Notes under the pieces: generated by a model | What the model was told of the DNA's origin: nothing | The model's database searches: none | Seen by the model: the letters and a program-made list of their open reading frames with translations, nothing else | Part shown: positions 36,078-46,684 of the stretch, in pieces | Position numbering within the stretch: position 1 is the first letter of the stretch | How the letters are laid out: each line of letters begins with the position of its first letter | Program-made: the position numbers and the translations under genes | Source: Actinomadura sp. NAK00032 | Lineage (GTDB): Bacteria; Actinomycetota; Actinomycetes; Streptosporangiales; Streptosporangiaceae | NCBI RefSeq assembly: GCF_013364275.1 | Contig: NZ_CP054932.1 | Span: forward strand, 4,402,001-4,466,000 | Direction: 5' to 3' | DNA: 64,000 nucleotides

Positions 36078-36219
36078 CCATGGGCGCCGCGGAGGATTTT
36101 CCCCCACCCGCGGCGCGACGAGCTGTCCGGGCCTGGGTGTACGTTGGCTACATGGTTCGGTCAGGAATCGATCCGCTGCACGTGGTGATCGAGACAGCGA
36201 GAACCAGCAGGGAGCCGCA

Positions 36220-36690
36220 GTGAAGCAGATGGAGGTCGTCGGCGTCCGGGTCGAGATGCCCTCCAATCAGCCGATCGTCCTGTTGAAGGAGACGGAGGGC
36301 GATCGCTACCTGCCCATCTGGATCGGGGCGGTCGAGGCGACGGCGATCGCCTTCGCGCAGCAGGGCGTGCTGCCCGCGCGGCCGCTCACCCACGACCTGT
36401 TCCGCGACGTCCTGGACGCGCTCAGCGTCCAGCTCCGCACCGTCAACATCACCGCCCTGCGCGAGGGCATCTTCTTCGCCGACCTGATCTTCTCCAACGG
36501 CGTCGAGGTCAGCGCCCGCCCGTCCGACTCCATCGCCCTGGCCCTGCGCACCGGCGCCACGATCTTCGCCAGCGAGGACGTCCTCGAAGAGGCCGGCGTC
36601 GCCATCCCCGACGAGCAGGAGGACGAGGTCGAGAAGTTCCGCGAATTCCTCGACACGATCTCCCCCGAAGACTTCGGCCGAGCCGGCTAG
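36220..36690 (+). CDS. Bifunctional nuclease family protein (DUF151)
   Basis: A 156-residue protein of the BFN/DUF151 family, homologous to Rv1829. The core is intact: LPIWIGAVEATAIAFAQQGV, LTHDLFRDVLDALSVQL, FFADLIFSNGVEVSARPSDS and IALALRTGATIFASEDVLEE. Related proteins show nuclease activity in plants, but the role in actinobacteria is not settled. The GTG at 36220 is chosen because AGGGAG lies six bases before it; the open frame upstream has no family features. It follows ftsR by 142 bases. Its order with FtsR, GarA and the next MerR gene is conserved. Confidence 0.9.
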   Translation: MKQMEVVGVRVEMPSNQPIVLLKETEGDRYLPIWIGAVEATAIAFAQQGVLPARPLTHDLFRDVLDALSVQLRTVNITALREGIFFADLIFSNGVEVSARPSDSIALALRTGATIFASEDVLEEAGVAIPDEQEDEVEKFREFLDTISPEDFGRAG

Positions 36691-37147
36691 CTCGCCCCGG
36701 TCGGGCGGGTGTGGTCGCAAGCAGAGCCTGCTCCCCGCGGCCCTCGCCGTTGTGTCTCCCAGGGGGCCGACCGTTGTGTCTCCCACCGGGTTGGGCGGGA
36801 TTTCTGAGGGGTGGGTCGATTACCGTGCGTCACTGTTTGGTGGTTCGTGGGGTGGGGTGGGCCGGGGCTTGGTGCGGGGCGGGTAGGTGTGGTGAAGGGC
36901 AGTGATAAATGCCGCATCGTCCTGGACCTGGCGGTTTTTGGGGGCCGTGCTTCGGGGTAGGAGTCGGTGGGTGGCGGAGGTGCGCAGTTTGCCCACGTGA
37001 AGCCGGTTCATCCGGGCATGCGACGCGCCGACGATGAACGTTGACCACACCCTGACCGGCACCTACCGTGCTGGTGGAACACCCGTGGTGTAATTCGTCA
37101 AACCCCCTTGACGAAGCGCCACGGGATGATAGAAGCCGGAGGTCCGC
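36691..37147. other. Intergenic region before the second MerR gene
   Basis: About 460 bases, richer in T than the surroundings, with no supported gene. It contains the 15-mer CCGTTGTGTCTCCCA twice (36747-36761, 36771-36785), period 24. A good promoter follows, TTGACC (37041-37046) with TACCGT (37064-37069), spacer 17. The perfect inverted repeat CGTCAA-accccc-TTGACG (37096-37113) lies downstream of that start. Open frames on the minus strand here are low-complexity and I reject them. Confidence 0.65.
37041..37113 (+). promoter_or_regulatory. Promoter and inverted repeat upstream of merR
   Basis: TTGACC, 17 bases, then TACCGT is a typical actinobacterial housekeeping promoter. It would start transcription near 37076, leaving a leader of about 70 bases. 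Within it lies CGTCAA-accccc-TTGACG (37096-37113), a likely operator, possibly for the MerR product itself. Confidence 0.6.
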
Positions 37148-37744
37148 GTGGCGGTGAGCAGCGGCGAGGGCAAGGCGACCCCCGACAGGCACGTGGCGTC
37201 ACGCCGTGCCGGAGAGCAGGGGCTGCTCTTCGACACGCAGGTGTCCGCGCCGCCGGAGGATGTCGGCTACCGGGGCCCGACGGCGTGCGCCGCGGCGGGG
37301 ATCACCTACCGGCAGCTCGACTACTGGGCGCGCACGAAGCTGGTGGAGCCGAGCGTGCGCGCGGCGCAGGGATCGGGCAGCCAGCGGCTGTACAGCTTCC
37401 GCGACATCCTCGTGCTGAAGGTCGTGAAGCGGCTGCTGGACACGGGAGTGTCACTGCAGCAGATCCGGACGGCCGTGACCCATCTGCGGGACCGCGGCGT
37501 CCAGGACCTCGCGCAGATCACGTTGATGAGCGACGGCGTCAGCGTCTACGAGTGCACGTCCGCCGACGAGGTCGTCGACCTGCTGCAGGGCGGGCAGGGC
37601 GTGTTCGGCATAGCGCTCGGCCGGGTGTGGCAGGAGGTGGAGGGGAGCCTCGCGCGGCTTCCCGGTGAACGCGCCGCCGCGGACCCTATCGAGCACCCCC
37701 ACGATGAGCTCGCCAACCGGCGCCGCGCGCGCCGGACCGGCTGA
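37148..37744 (+). CDS. MerR-family regulator (Rv1830-like)
   Basis: A 198-residue regulator homologous to Rv1830. The HTH region (about residues 38-110) has YRGPTACAAAGITYRQLDYW, then ARTKLVEPSVR and SGSQRLYSFRDILVLKVVKR. The C-terminal part is helical (SLQQIRTAVTHLRDRGVQDL, then VYECTSADEVVDLLQGGQGV). The GTG at 37148 has GGAGG five bases upstream. It is separated from the nuclease gene by a long regulatory region with its own promoter, so it is a separate unit, and is convergent with the membrane protein gene (three bases apart). Confidence 0.87.
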   Translation: MAVSSGEGKATPDRHVASRRAGEQGLLFDTQVSAPPEDVGYRGPTACAAAGITYRQLDYWARTKLVEPSVRAAQGSGSQRLYSFRDILVLKVVKRLLDTGVSLQQIRTAVTHLRDRGVQDLAQITLMSDGVSVYECTSADEVVDLLQGGQGVFGIALGRVWQEVEGSLARLPGERAAADPIEHPHDELANRRRARRTG

Positions 37745-37747
37745 CGC

Positions 37748-40252
37748 TCAGAGCGCCTCCTTGCGCTGGAGGAAGGCGAACGCCCCCCAGCCCGGCAGCA
37801 CGGGCAGCCACAGCGTGAAGAGCCGGTAGAGCAGCACCGCGGACGTCGCGGTCTCCGCGGACAGCCCGGAGATCGTCAGCGCCAGGGTGAGGGCGCCCTC
37901 GACGGCGCCGAGACCGCCCGGCGTCGGCGCCGCAGATCCGACCGCGTTCGCGGTGAGGAACACCAGCACCACCGTCGTCCACGGCAGCGAACCGCCGAAC
38001 GAGCGGATCGACGCGTCCAGGCACAGGACGAACGCCAGCGTCAGCAGCAGGCTCCCGCCGATCCCGGTGAACAGCTTCGTCGGGGACTGCAGGACGTCCA
38101 CCAGGCGGGGCACCACGCCCGAGAACATGCTCCGCAGCCGCGAGGCCACCACCCGCCGGACGCGCGGGACGGTCAGCGCCAGCCCGGCGACCAGGCCCAG
38201 CACCAGCACCGCGATCACGATCGTGCGGGACGGCGCCAGGTCCTGCGTCGCCTTGGTCGTCGAGCCGGTGAGGAACCCGAACAGCACCAGCAGCAGGATG
38301 TGCGCGACCAGCCCGACGAGCTGCGACGCGCCCACGCTCGCGACGGCCAGCGCCGGCCGCACTCCCGAGCGCTGCAGGTAGCGGGTGTTGACCGCGACGC
38401 CGCCGACGGCCGCCGGCGCGACCAGCTTCACGAACGACGCGGCGAGCTGCACCAGCACCGTCCGGCCGAGCGGCAGCCGCTCCGGGACGAACCCCATCAG
38501 CATGAGCGCCGCCCCGACGTAGCTCAGCGCCGCCGCGCCGAGTGCCGCGGCGACCCAGTGCCAGCTCGCCGTGGCCGCCAGGTACCCGACGTCCAGGCTG
38601 GTCACCTGCGGGATGACGATGTAGGCGGCGATCGACAGCGCCACCACGCTGAAGATCGTCCGCGGCCGGAAGCGCTCCAGCCGGGCCGGGGCCGCCTCGG
38701 TCTCCGGCTTCAGCCGGACGATCTGCTCCCGGATGCGGGTGAGCAGGTCCCGGTCGCGCCTCAGCGCGGCGCGGGTCGTGCGGGACAGGGCGACGCGCTG
38801 CAGCAGCGGCACCGCCCCGCCCAGGGCCTCCTCGCCGAGCACGGACGCGGCCGTCCGCACCGCCCGCTCGGGGCCGGCCCGCAGCGCGAGGGTCGTGAGG
38901 AGCTGCGCCAGGTCCAGGCGCAGCACCAGGTCGCCGGCCGCCGTCTCCCCGGCCCGCAGGTCGGTGACGTAGGCGAGGCCGTCCTCGCCGATCAGCAGCG
39001 CGCGGTCCTCCAGCCGCCGGTGCGCGAGCCGGCCGCCCTGCATCGCGCGGAACTGCCGCCAGACGTCGGTGAGCAGCGCGTCGGTGACCTCGTCGTCCGG
39101 CACGTCGCCGAGCCGCCGGCCCGGCACGTGCTCGTAGGCCAGCAGCGCCGCCTCGGTGCCGACCTCGCAGGTGCCGGCCAGCCGCGGGGTCCGCACGCCG
39201 GCCGCGTCGACCGCGTACGCCATCAGCGACTCCTGCTCCAGGGACCGGCGCAGCGACCGCAGCGTCCGGCCGCTGGTCGCGGCGCGCAGCCGCAGCAGCC
39301 GCCAGATCCGGTACAGCAGCCCGGCGGTCTGCTGGTCCCGGTCCAGGACGCGGACCTCCAGGTCCCAGTCGCCGTGCGCGCCGCGCCCGGCGGGGACGCG
39401 GGCGCCGTACCCGCCGCCGGCGGACGGGCCGAGGACGACGCCGTAGCGGCGGCCGTCCTCGGTGTCGTCGGCGGGCTCGTCCAGCCGCGCGCCCCGCTCC
39501 GGCCGCAGCCCGAGCCGCTCCAGCGCCGCGACCACCGCCGTCCCGGACGGCCGGGGGTTCGGCGTGCCGACGGCGTACAGGGTGCCGTGGCCGATGGCGC
39601 GGCCGAGGAAGTAGGTGGCGGCGAGCGCGGCGACGGACGCGTAGGTCGCGGTGAGCCCGGTCAGCGCCGCCAGCCCGATCATGGTCCAGGTCACCGCCTG
39701 CCAGCGGGCGCGGCCCGCCATCCCGACGGCGGTGGCGAACGCGATCACCGGGGCGATGTCGGTGTGCACGGGCGCGGTCTCGGTGCCGCCCCAGATCAGC
39801 GAGTCCAGCACGCCGCCGGGGGCGGCCCGCACCACCAGGTCGTCCAGCCCCACCGTGATCCCGAACGCGATCACGGCGGCCAGCAGCGCGATCGCGACGC
39901 GCGTCCCGTCCTTGTGGAACAGCCGCTCCACCGCGAACGCGATCGGCACCGCCAGCACCCCGAAGCTGGATACCAGCGTCGCGAGCGTCAGCAGCAGCCG
40001 GGGCGCGTGCGCGGTGCCCTGGGCGATGTCGGTCTGCAGGCCGTGCGTGGTCTGCTGCGCGATCGACACCAGCAGCATCACCGCCGCCAGCCCGGCCAGC
40101 GACGCCGCGAACCTGATCGCGTCGGTCGGCCGGCGGATCCGGTCCGGCAGGGCGGGCTCGTCGACGGGCGCCCCGGCGGGCGCGTCCGGCCGCGGGCGCG
40201 CCGCGCCGTCGTGGGTCTGCGTCACGCCGCTACCGCCCGGACCGTCCGTCAT
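37748..40252 (-). CDS. Flippase-like UPF0104 membrane protein with pseudokinase-like segment
   Basis: An 834-residue protein in three parts. Residues about 40-250 contain about six membrane helices (RFAASLAGLAAVMLLVSIAQ and others). Residues about 290-500 are soluble and resemble the lipopolysaccharide kinase/AarF fold (LRSLRRSLEQESLMAYAVDA, EAALLAYEHVPGRRLGDV), but the catalytic loop is degenerate: LAHRRLEDRALLI replaces the usual HGDLHxxN and YVTDLRAGE replaces the DFG-like motif. Residues about 525-834 are the lysylphosphatidylglycerol synthase transmembrane region (UPF0104), with SAAPTPGGLGAVEGALTLAL. Such proteins may flip lipid-linked substrates; the cargo is unknown. The start at 40252 is not fixed by a good ribosome site. 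It is divergent from gcvP. Confidence 0.82.
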   Translation of the reverse strand: MTDGPGGSGVTQTHDGAARPRPDAPAGAPVDEPALPDRIRRPTDAIRFAASLAGLAAVMLLVSIAQQTTHGLQTDIAQGTAHAPRLLLTLATLVSSFGVLAVPIAFAVERLFHKDGTRVAIALLAAVIAFGITVGLDDLVVRAAPGGVLDSLIWGGTETAPVHTDIAPVIAFATAVGMAGRARWQAVTWTMIGLAALTGLTATYASVAALAATYFLGRAIGHGTLYAVGTPNPRPSGTAVVAALERLGLRPERGARLDEPADDTEDGRRYGVVLGPSAGGGYGARVPAGRGAHGDWDLEVRVLDRDQQTAGLLYRIWRLLRLRAATSGRTLRSLRRSLEQESLMAYAVDAAGVRTPRLAGTCEVGTEAALLAYEHVPGRRLGDVPDDEVTDALLTDVWRQFRAMQGGRLAHRRLEDRALLIGEDGLAYVTDLRAGETAAGDLVLRLDLAQLLTTLALRAGPERAVRTAASVLGEEALGGAVPLLQRVALSRTTRAALRRDRDLLTRIREQIVRLKPETEAAPARLERFRPRTIFSVVALSIAAYIVIPQVTSLDVGYLAATASWHWVAAALGAAALSYVGAALMLMGFVPERLPLGRTVLVQLAASFVKLVAPAAVGGVAVNTRYLQRSGVRPALAVASVGASQLVGLVAHILLLVLFGFLTGSTTKATQDLAPSRTIVIAVLVLGLVAGLALTVPRVRRVVASRLRSMFSGVVPRLVDVLQSPTKLFTGIGGSLLLTLAFVLCLDASIRSFGGSLPWTTVVLVFLTANAVGSAAPTPGGLGAVEGALTLALTISGLSAETATSAVLLYRLFTLWLPVLPGWGAFAFLQRKEAL

Positions 40253-40388
40253 CGTGATCAGCGTCCCAGAACCGGCGGCGCGCCGTCGAGCGCCGGGACG
40301 CCCCCCGGCCGGTCGCGTGCGCACCCCGCAGCCCCATCTCCGCCCCCGTGGCCCGAGGTCCGTCTTGTCCCAGGTGAGTCAGCACATC

Positions 40389-40402
40389 GTACCGGCCGGT
40401 AC
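40389..40402. promoter_or_regulatory. 14-bp palindrome in the flippase-gcvP gap
   Basis: GTACCGGCCGGTAC is a perfect palindrome about 140 bases upstream of the flippase start. It may be an operator for that gene; the bound protein is unknown. The rest of the 40253-40518 stretch shows no gene. Confidence 0.4.
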
Positions 40403-40518
40403 CGTCCCGGCACCGTGGGGACGTCCCCCGTGTCCGCGTGGGGCGCCGCGTCCCGCCGGGGGCCGCGGCGGCGGCCGGGACCGGTCTTTGGGTAGGGTTC
40501 GGTCAGGACATGCCGTCG

Positions 40519-40716
40519 ACCCTGGGCGGGAGAGCCCCCGCGCCGCCAGCGCGGGGCGCCGAAGGGGCAACCTCCCCGGAACCTCTCAGGCAAAAGGACC
40601 GCTCGGGCGAGGCACCTCTGGAAAGCAGGCGTCGTTCCCCGCGCGCGGGGAACGCGGCTCACCGAAGGGGAAACCCCGCCGCGCGGGTGAAGCTCTCAGG
40701 TGCCGATGACAGAGGG
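40519..40716 (+). ncRNA. Tandem glycine riboswitch
   Basis: Two glycine aptamers in series precede gcvP. The first (about 40521-40602) has GGGCGGGAGAGCCC, GCGCCGAAGGGGCAACC and ACCTCTCAGGCAAAAGGACC. The second (about 40613-40716) has CCTCTGGAAAGC, CACCGAAGGGGAAACC, AGCTCTCAGGTGCC and GACAGAGGGGGAG. These are the standard gcvT-element cores. Glycine binding normally switches expression on, so gcvP should be induced by glycine. The second P3 stem (about 40630-40655) is extended by a GC hairpin. Confidence 0.96.
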
Positions 40717-40783
40717 GGAGACCGGCCGCCGGCCCGCGCGCCGGCGGTGGCCCTGAGCGACCGCAGCAGCCAGGAGGCTCTCC

Positions 40784-43693
<2,910 letters not shown>

Positions 43694-43708
<15 letters not shown>

Positions 43709-43738
43709 GCGTTCGAGGACGAGCCCCCGGGGACCGAG
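43694..43738 (+). repeat. Duplicated segment at the gcvP stop
   Basis: GCGTTCGAGGACTGA (43694-43708), containing the last codons and stop, is followed at once by GCGTTCGAGGACGAG (43709-43723), and then by a diverged CCCCCGGGGACCGAG. The first two copies share their first 12 bases. Confidence 0.8.
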
Positions 43739-43857
43739 CCCCCGCCGGGACGGATATGTGATCTTGGTGGGGGTTTCGGGGTGTCGTCGCGGGACGCGGG
43801 GGCGCCGGGTCGCTAGTCTCTGTGCGGACTTCCACGAACCCCAGAGGGCAGGGGCCG

Positions 43858-44964
43858 ATGAGCGAGTTGCCGGACGAGACGGCCGACCCGGCGCGGATGT
43901 GCGAGGAGGCCCGCGGCCTGGCCGAGGGCGGCGCGGCCGGGCGGGCGGCGCTGCTGTTCGAGAAGGTGCTCGCCATGGGCGAGACGCCGGTGCGGGCGCA
44001 GGCCGCGCTCGGGCTCGCCGTCGTCCTCGACGACGCCGGCGAGGTGGAGCGGGCCCGGGAGGCCGACGGCGTCGCGATCGCCACCGGCGACCCCGAGTAC
44101 GGGCCGCGCGCCGCCTACCACCTGGCGCTCACCCATGAGCGGGCGGGTGAGCCGGAGCGGGCCGCGCCCGCCTGGCGCGCCGTGGTCGGCTTCGGCAACC
44201 CCGCCTACCTCCCGCCCGCGCACCTGGCGCTGGCCCGGATCGCCGACGACGGCGGCGACTTCGACGCGGCGCGCGAGCACTGGGAGGCCGCGGTCGCGAC
44301 GGGCGACGCCGAGTACGGCCCGCTCGCCGCGCACGACCTCGCGCAGCGGCTGCTCGAGCGCGGCGACCCGGCGCGCGCGCAGAAGACCCTGGCCGCCGGG
44401 CTGCGGCTGATCGACCGCGAGGCCGCCCCGTACGCGTACGCGCGGCTCGCCGTCGCGCTCGGCATCTCCTACCTCGACCAGGCGATCGGCGCGTTCGGCG
44501 CGGCGCTGGCGGCCGAGCCCGCCGACCCGGAGACCGGGCCGCTGGCCACCGAGCTGCTGGCGCGGACGCTGCCGCTGCGCGGGCGCGGCGGCGAGGCCGG
44601 CGAGGTGTGGCGGCGCGGGCTCGCCGAGCCGGGCACCGCGCCGCAGGTGCGCGCCAGGCTGCGCCGCGACTTCGGCGAGGACGACGGCGGCGCCGACCTG
44701 TGGTGGGAGCCGGTCGTCGAGCAGGCCGTGTCGGAGGGCACGCTCCCGGCGCTCGCCGGGGAGGCGTTCGGCGCCCTCGACCACATGTACGCGCTGCTGG
44801 CCGTCCGGTACGCCGAGCGCCGGGGCGACGAGGCGCACGCGGTGCTCGGCGGGGCGGTCCGGGTGCCCGACGGCTACCCGTGGGGGCCGCTGCTGCACGA
44901 GAGCTTCGCCGAGCGGCTCCGCCTGGCGACGGGCGCGCCCGTCCCGGAGTGGCCGGACGGCTAG
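43858..44964 (+). CDS. Tetratricopeptide repeat protein
   Basis: A 368-residue soluble protein of tandem TPR-like helical pairs, for example ARMCEEARGLAEGGAAGRAA, ALGLAVVLDDAGEVERAREA, AAYHLALTHERAGEPERAAP and ALARIADDGGDFDAAREHWE. The repeats follow the 34-residue spacing with Ala/Gly/Leu at the usual places. Such proteins act as scaffolds or in partner binding; the partner is unknown. The C-terminal 120 residues are less regular and may be a different domain. The ATG at 43858 follows a G-rich ribosome site. It stands alone between gcvP and the convergent PPOX gene. Confidence 0.8.
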   Translation: MSELPDETADPARMCEEARGLAEGGAAGRAALLFEKVLAMGETPVRAQAALGLAVVLDDAGEVERAREADGVAIATGDPEYGPRAAYHLALTHERAGEPERAAPAWRAVVGFGNPAYLPPAHLALARIADDGGDFDAAREHWEAAVATGDAEYGPLAAHDLAQRLLERGDPARAQKTLAAGLRLIDREAAPYAYARLAVALGISYLDQAIGAFGAALAAEPADPETGPLATELLARTLPLRGRGGEAGEVWRRGLAEPGTAPQVRARLRRDFGEDDGGADLWWEPVVEQAVSEGTLPALAGEAFGALDHMYALLAVRYAERRGDEAHAVLGGAVRVPDGYPWGPLLHESFAERLRLATGAPVPEWPDG

Positions 44965-44983
44965 GCGGCGACCGGCGGAACGG

Positions 44984-45409
44984 TCAATCCGCGATGGCGC
45001 GCTCGGCGACCACCTTGGTGATGCGGGCGCGGACGAGGTACTCGGTGGGGACGGCGTTGCGCGCCCCGAACTCGGCGCCGCGCCCGGCGCCCATGTATCG
45101 GCCGCCGATGAGGGTGGCCCAGTGGCGCATCTCGTCCAGGTCCTCGACGAGGGCGGCCTCGGCCTGGAGCTGCACGTACGAGAACGGCGGGGTCTGGTCG
45201 TCCACGCAGACCGACAGGCGCGGGTCGCGGGCCAGCGCGCGGCCCTTGACGCTGTGCCGGCTCGTGTTGAACAGCAGGTCGTCGCCGTCGAGGACGAACC
45301 AGATCGGCGTGACGTGCGGCGTCCCGTCCTTGCGGATGACGCCGGCCTTGCCGGTGCGGGTGCCCTCGCTCACGAACGCGCGCCATTCACCGTCTGTCAT
45401 CTTCTCCAT
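44984..45409 (-). CDS. PPOX-class F420/FMN-dependent oxidoreductase
   Basis: A 141-residue split-barrel flavin/deazaflavin reductase of the pyridoxamine 5'-phosphate oxidase superfamily. Family stretches are GTRTGKAGVIRKDGTPHVTP, IWFVLDGDDLLFNTSRHSVK, GRALARDPRLSVCVDD and PTEYLVRARITKV. Many actinobacterial members use F420 to reduce enones or similar compounds, but the substrate cannot be told. The ATG at 45409 or the second ATG at 45400 may start it; the latter is close to GGAG. It is divergent from the hydrolase at 45460, 50 bases apart. Confidence 0.85.
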   Translation of the reverse strand: MEKMTDGEWRAFVSEGTRTGKAGVIRKDGTPHVTPIWFVLDGDDLLFNTSRHSVKGRALARDPRLSVCVDDQTPPFSYVQLQAEAALVEDLDEMRHWATLIGGRYMGAGRGAEFGARNAVPTEYLVRARITKVVAERAIAD

Positions 45410-45459
45410 CCGCCCAGTCTGCCGCAGAGATCGTCCAGGGCGGCCGTTACGGTGGTCGC

Positions 45460-46056
45460 ATGGAGGTCACGACGGCGCACGGGCCCGGCGAGGTGGTGCT
45501 GGACGAGGTGGACGGCCCCGCGTTCCTGCTGGTCCTGACGCACGGGTCCAACGGGAGCGTGGACGCCCCCGACCTGCTCGCCGTCCGGGAGGCCGCGCTC
45601 GGGCTCGGCGGCGCCGTCGCGCGGGTGACGCAGCCGTTCCGGTTCGCGGGCCGCCGCGCGCCCGGCGCGCCCGCCAAGCAGGACGCGGCGTGGCTGGAGA
45701 TCGTCGGGCCGCTGCGGGAGCGGTTCGCGGGCGTCCCGCTCGTGCAGGGCGGCCGCAGCAACGGCGCGCGGGTGGCGTGCCGGACGGCGCCGGCGGCCGG
45801 GGCGGCCGGCGTGGTGGCGCTGGCGTTCCCGCTGCACCCGCCCGGCAGGCCGGAGAAGACGCGGGTGGACGAGCTGCGCGCGGCCGGGGTGGAGGTGCTC
45901 GTCGTCAACGGCGACCGCGACCCGTTCGGCGTGCCGGACGCGGCCGACGCGGCGCACGTCGTCGTCCTGGCGGGGGAGCGGCACGACCTGAACAAGGACC
46001 CCGCGGCGGTCGGCCGGGCGGTCGAGCCGTGGCTGCGCAAGTGGGCGTCGCGGTGA
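45460..46056 (+). CDS. TEX30/KANL3-type alpha/beta hydrolase
   Basis: A 198-residue alpha/beta hydrolase of the Tex30 group. LLVLTHGSNGSVDAPDLLAV holds the oxyanion region and GGRSNGARVACR the nucleophile elbow with Ser at about residue 105. The acid and base would be the Asp in VNGDRDPFG (about 150-156) and His in GERHDLN near 176. The elbow reads GRSNGA where most Tex30 proteins have GKSMGG, but the Ser and spacing are kept. Function of this small hydrolase family is unknown. It ends before two hairpins shared with the convergent DUF5999 gene. Confidence 0.83.
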   Translation: MEVTTAHGPGEVVLDEVDGPAFLLVLTHGSNGSVDAPDLLAVREAALGLGGAVARVTQPFRFAGRRAPGAPAKQDAAWLEIVGPLRERFAGVPLVQGGRSNGARVACRTAPAAGAAGVVALAFPLHPPGRPEKTRVDELRAAGVEVLVVNGDRDPFGVPDAADAAHVVVLAGERHDLNKDPAAVGRAVEPWLRKWASR

Positions 46057-46075
46057 CCGGTGCCGGACACGCGAA

Positions 46076-46100
46076 CGGCCCGTCCGGTGCGGACGGGCCG
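46076..46100. terminator. Terminator hairpin 1 after the TEX30-like hydrolase
   Basis: CGGCCCGTCCG pairs with CGGACGGGCCG around a GTG loop (11-bp stem). It follows the hydrolase stop by 20 bases and stands between convergent genes. Confidence 0.8.
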
Positions 46101-46116
46101 GAAGTGACGGCTCTGT

Positions 46117-46137
46117 CCGGGCCCGGTGCGGGCCCGG
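46117..46137. terminator. Terminator hairpin 2 after the TEX30-like hydrolase
   Basis: CCGGGCCCG pairs with CGGGCCCGG around a GTG loop. It sits 17 bases after the first hairpin and may act as a second terminator, also for the DUF5999 gene on the other strand. Confidence 0.7.
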
Positions 46138-46206
46138 AGGGCGAGGGCGGGTGGGTGCTGCCCCGAGAATGATCACCCGCTTGGACTAGTCCCCCGTGGA
46201 GACCGG

Positions 46207-46410
46207 TCAAGCGGCCGACGGCGCCTGCAGGTCCGTCGGCCGGTGCGGTGCGATGACTTCCCCGTCGGGCAGCAGCTCACCGGTGTCCTCGAAGAGCACG
46301 ACGCCGTTGCACAGCAGGCTCCACCCCTGCTCGGGGTGCGCGGCCAGCGTGCGGGCGGCATCGCGGTCGGGTGCGTTGTGCGAGGGACAGGGCGGCTGGT
46401 GCGGGCACAT
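46207..46410 (-). CDS. DUF5999 family small protein
   Basis: A 67-residue protein matching DUF5999, a small family restricted to actinomycetes. It begins MCPHQPPCPSHNAPDRDAAR and continues HPEQGWSLLCNGVVLFEDTG, ELLPDGEVIAPHRP. Three Cys/His pairs in the first ten residues (MCPHQPPCPSH) could bind a metal. No function has been assigned. GGAGG lies six bases before the ATG. It faces the lut operon across a 274-base divergent promoter region. Confidence 0.87.
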   Translation of the reverse strand: MCPHQPPCPSHNAPDRDAARTLAAHPEQGWSLLCNGVVLFEDTGELLPDGEVIAPHRPTDLQAPSAA

Positions 46411-46684
46411 CGTGTGCCTCCGGTCTCAACTACTGGTCGGTGGTGGTGCTTTCCTTTATTGACGCACCCCAGTGTGGAGTGGTTCGCCCGGACCGGCTAT
46501 AGCCCGTTGGGACGGTTGTCCTTTGGTACCGGAGTACCGGTCGGGTGTGATCACCCTCACTCCGAGGTGTCAGGCATAGCGTCTCTCCCGCGCGATAACG
46601 GACGAAGAACGACACGCCGCCGGGAGCGAAACCCCTACGATGTCGGCGGGGAACGCCCTGAGGGCGTTGGGGGGAGTGAGGCCG
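46411..46684. promoter_or_regulatory. Divergent region between DUF5999 and lutA
   Basis: No gene. It holds several small symmetric sites: GGCTATAGCC (46495-46504), GGTAC-cgga-GTACC (46525-46538) and GTGATCAC (46547-46554). These are candidate operators for lut or DUF5999 control. No matching regulator gene is adjacent; lactate operons elsewhere are often run by a GntR-type LutR. Confidence 0.5.

Noticed and set aside
36687..37192. Three minus-strand frames of 76-120 codons in the intergenic region before merR
   Set aside because: They are rich in Pro/Thr/His/Arg, lack ribosome sites and overlap a strong promoter of the plus strand.
43858..44964. Repeated Ala/Glu-rich pattern considered as DNA repeats
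   Set aside because: The 34-residue period is that of TPR helices at protein level; the DNA units are not near-identical.
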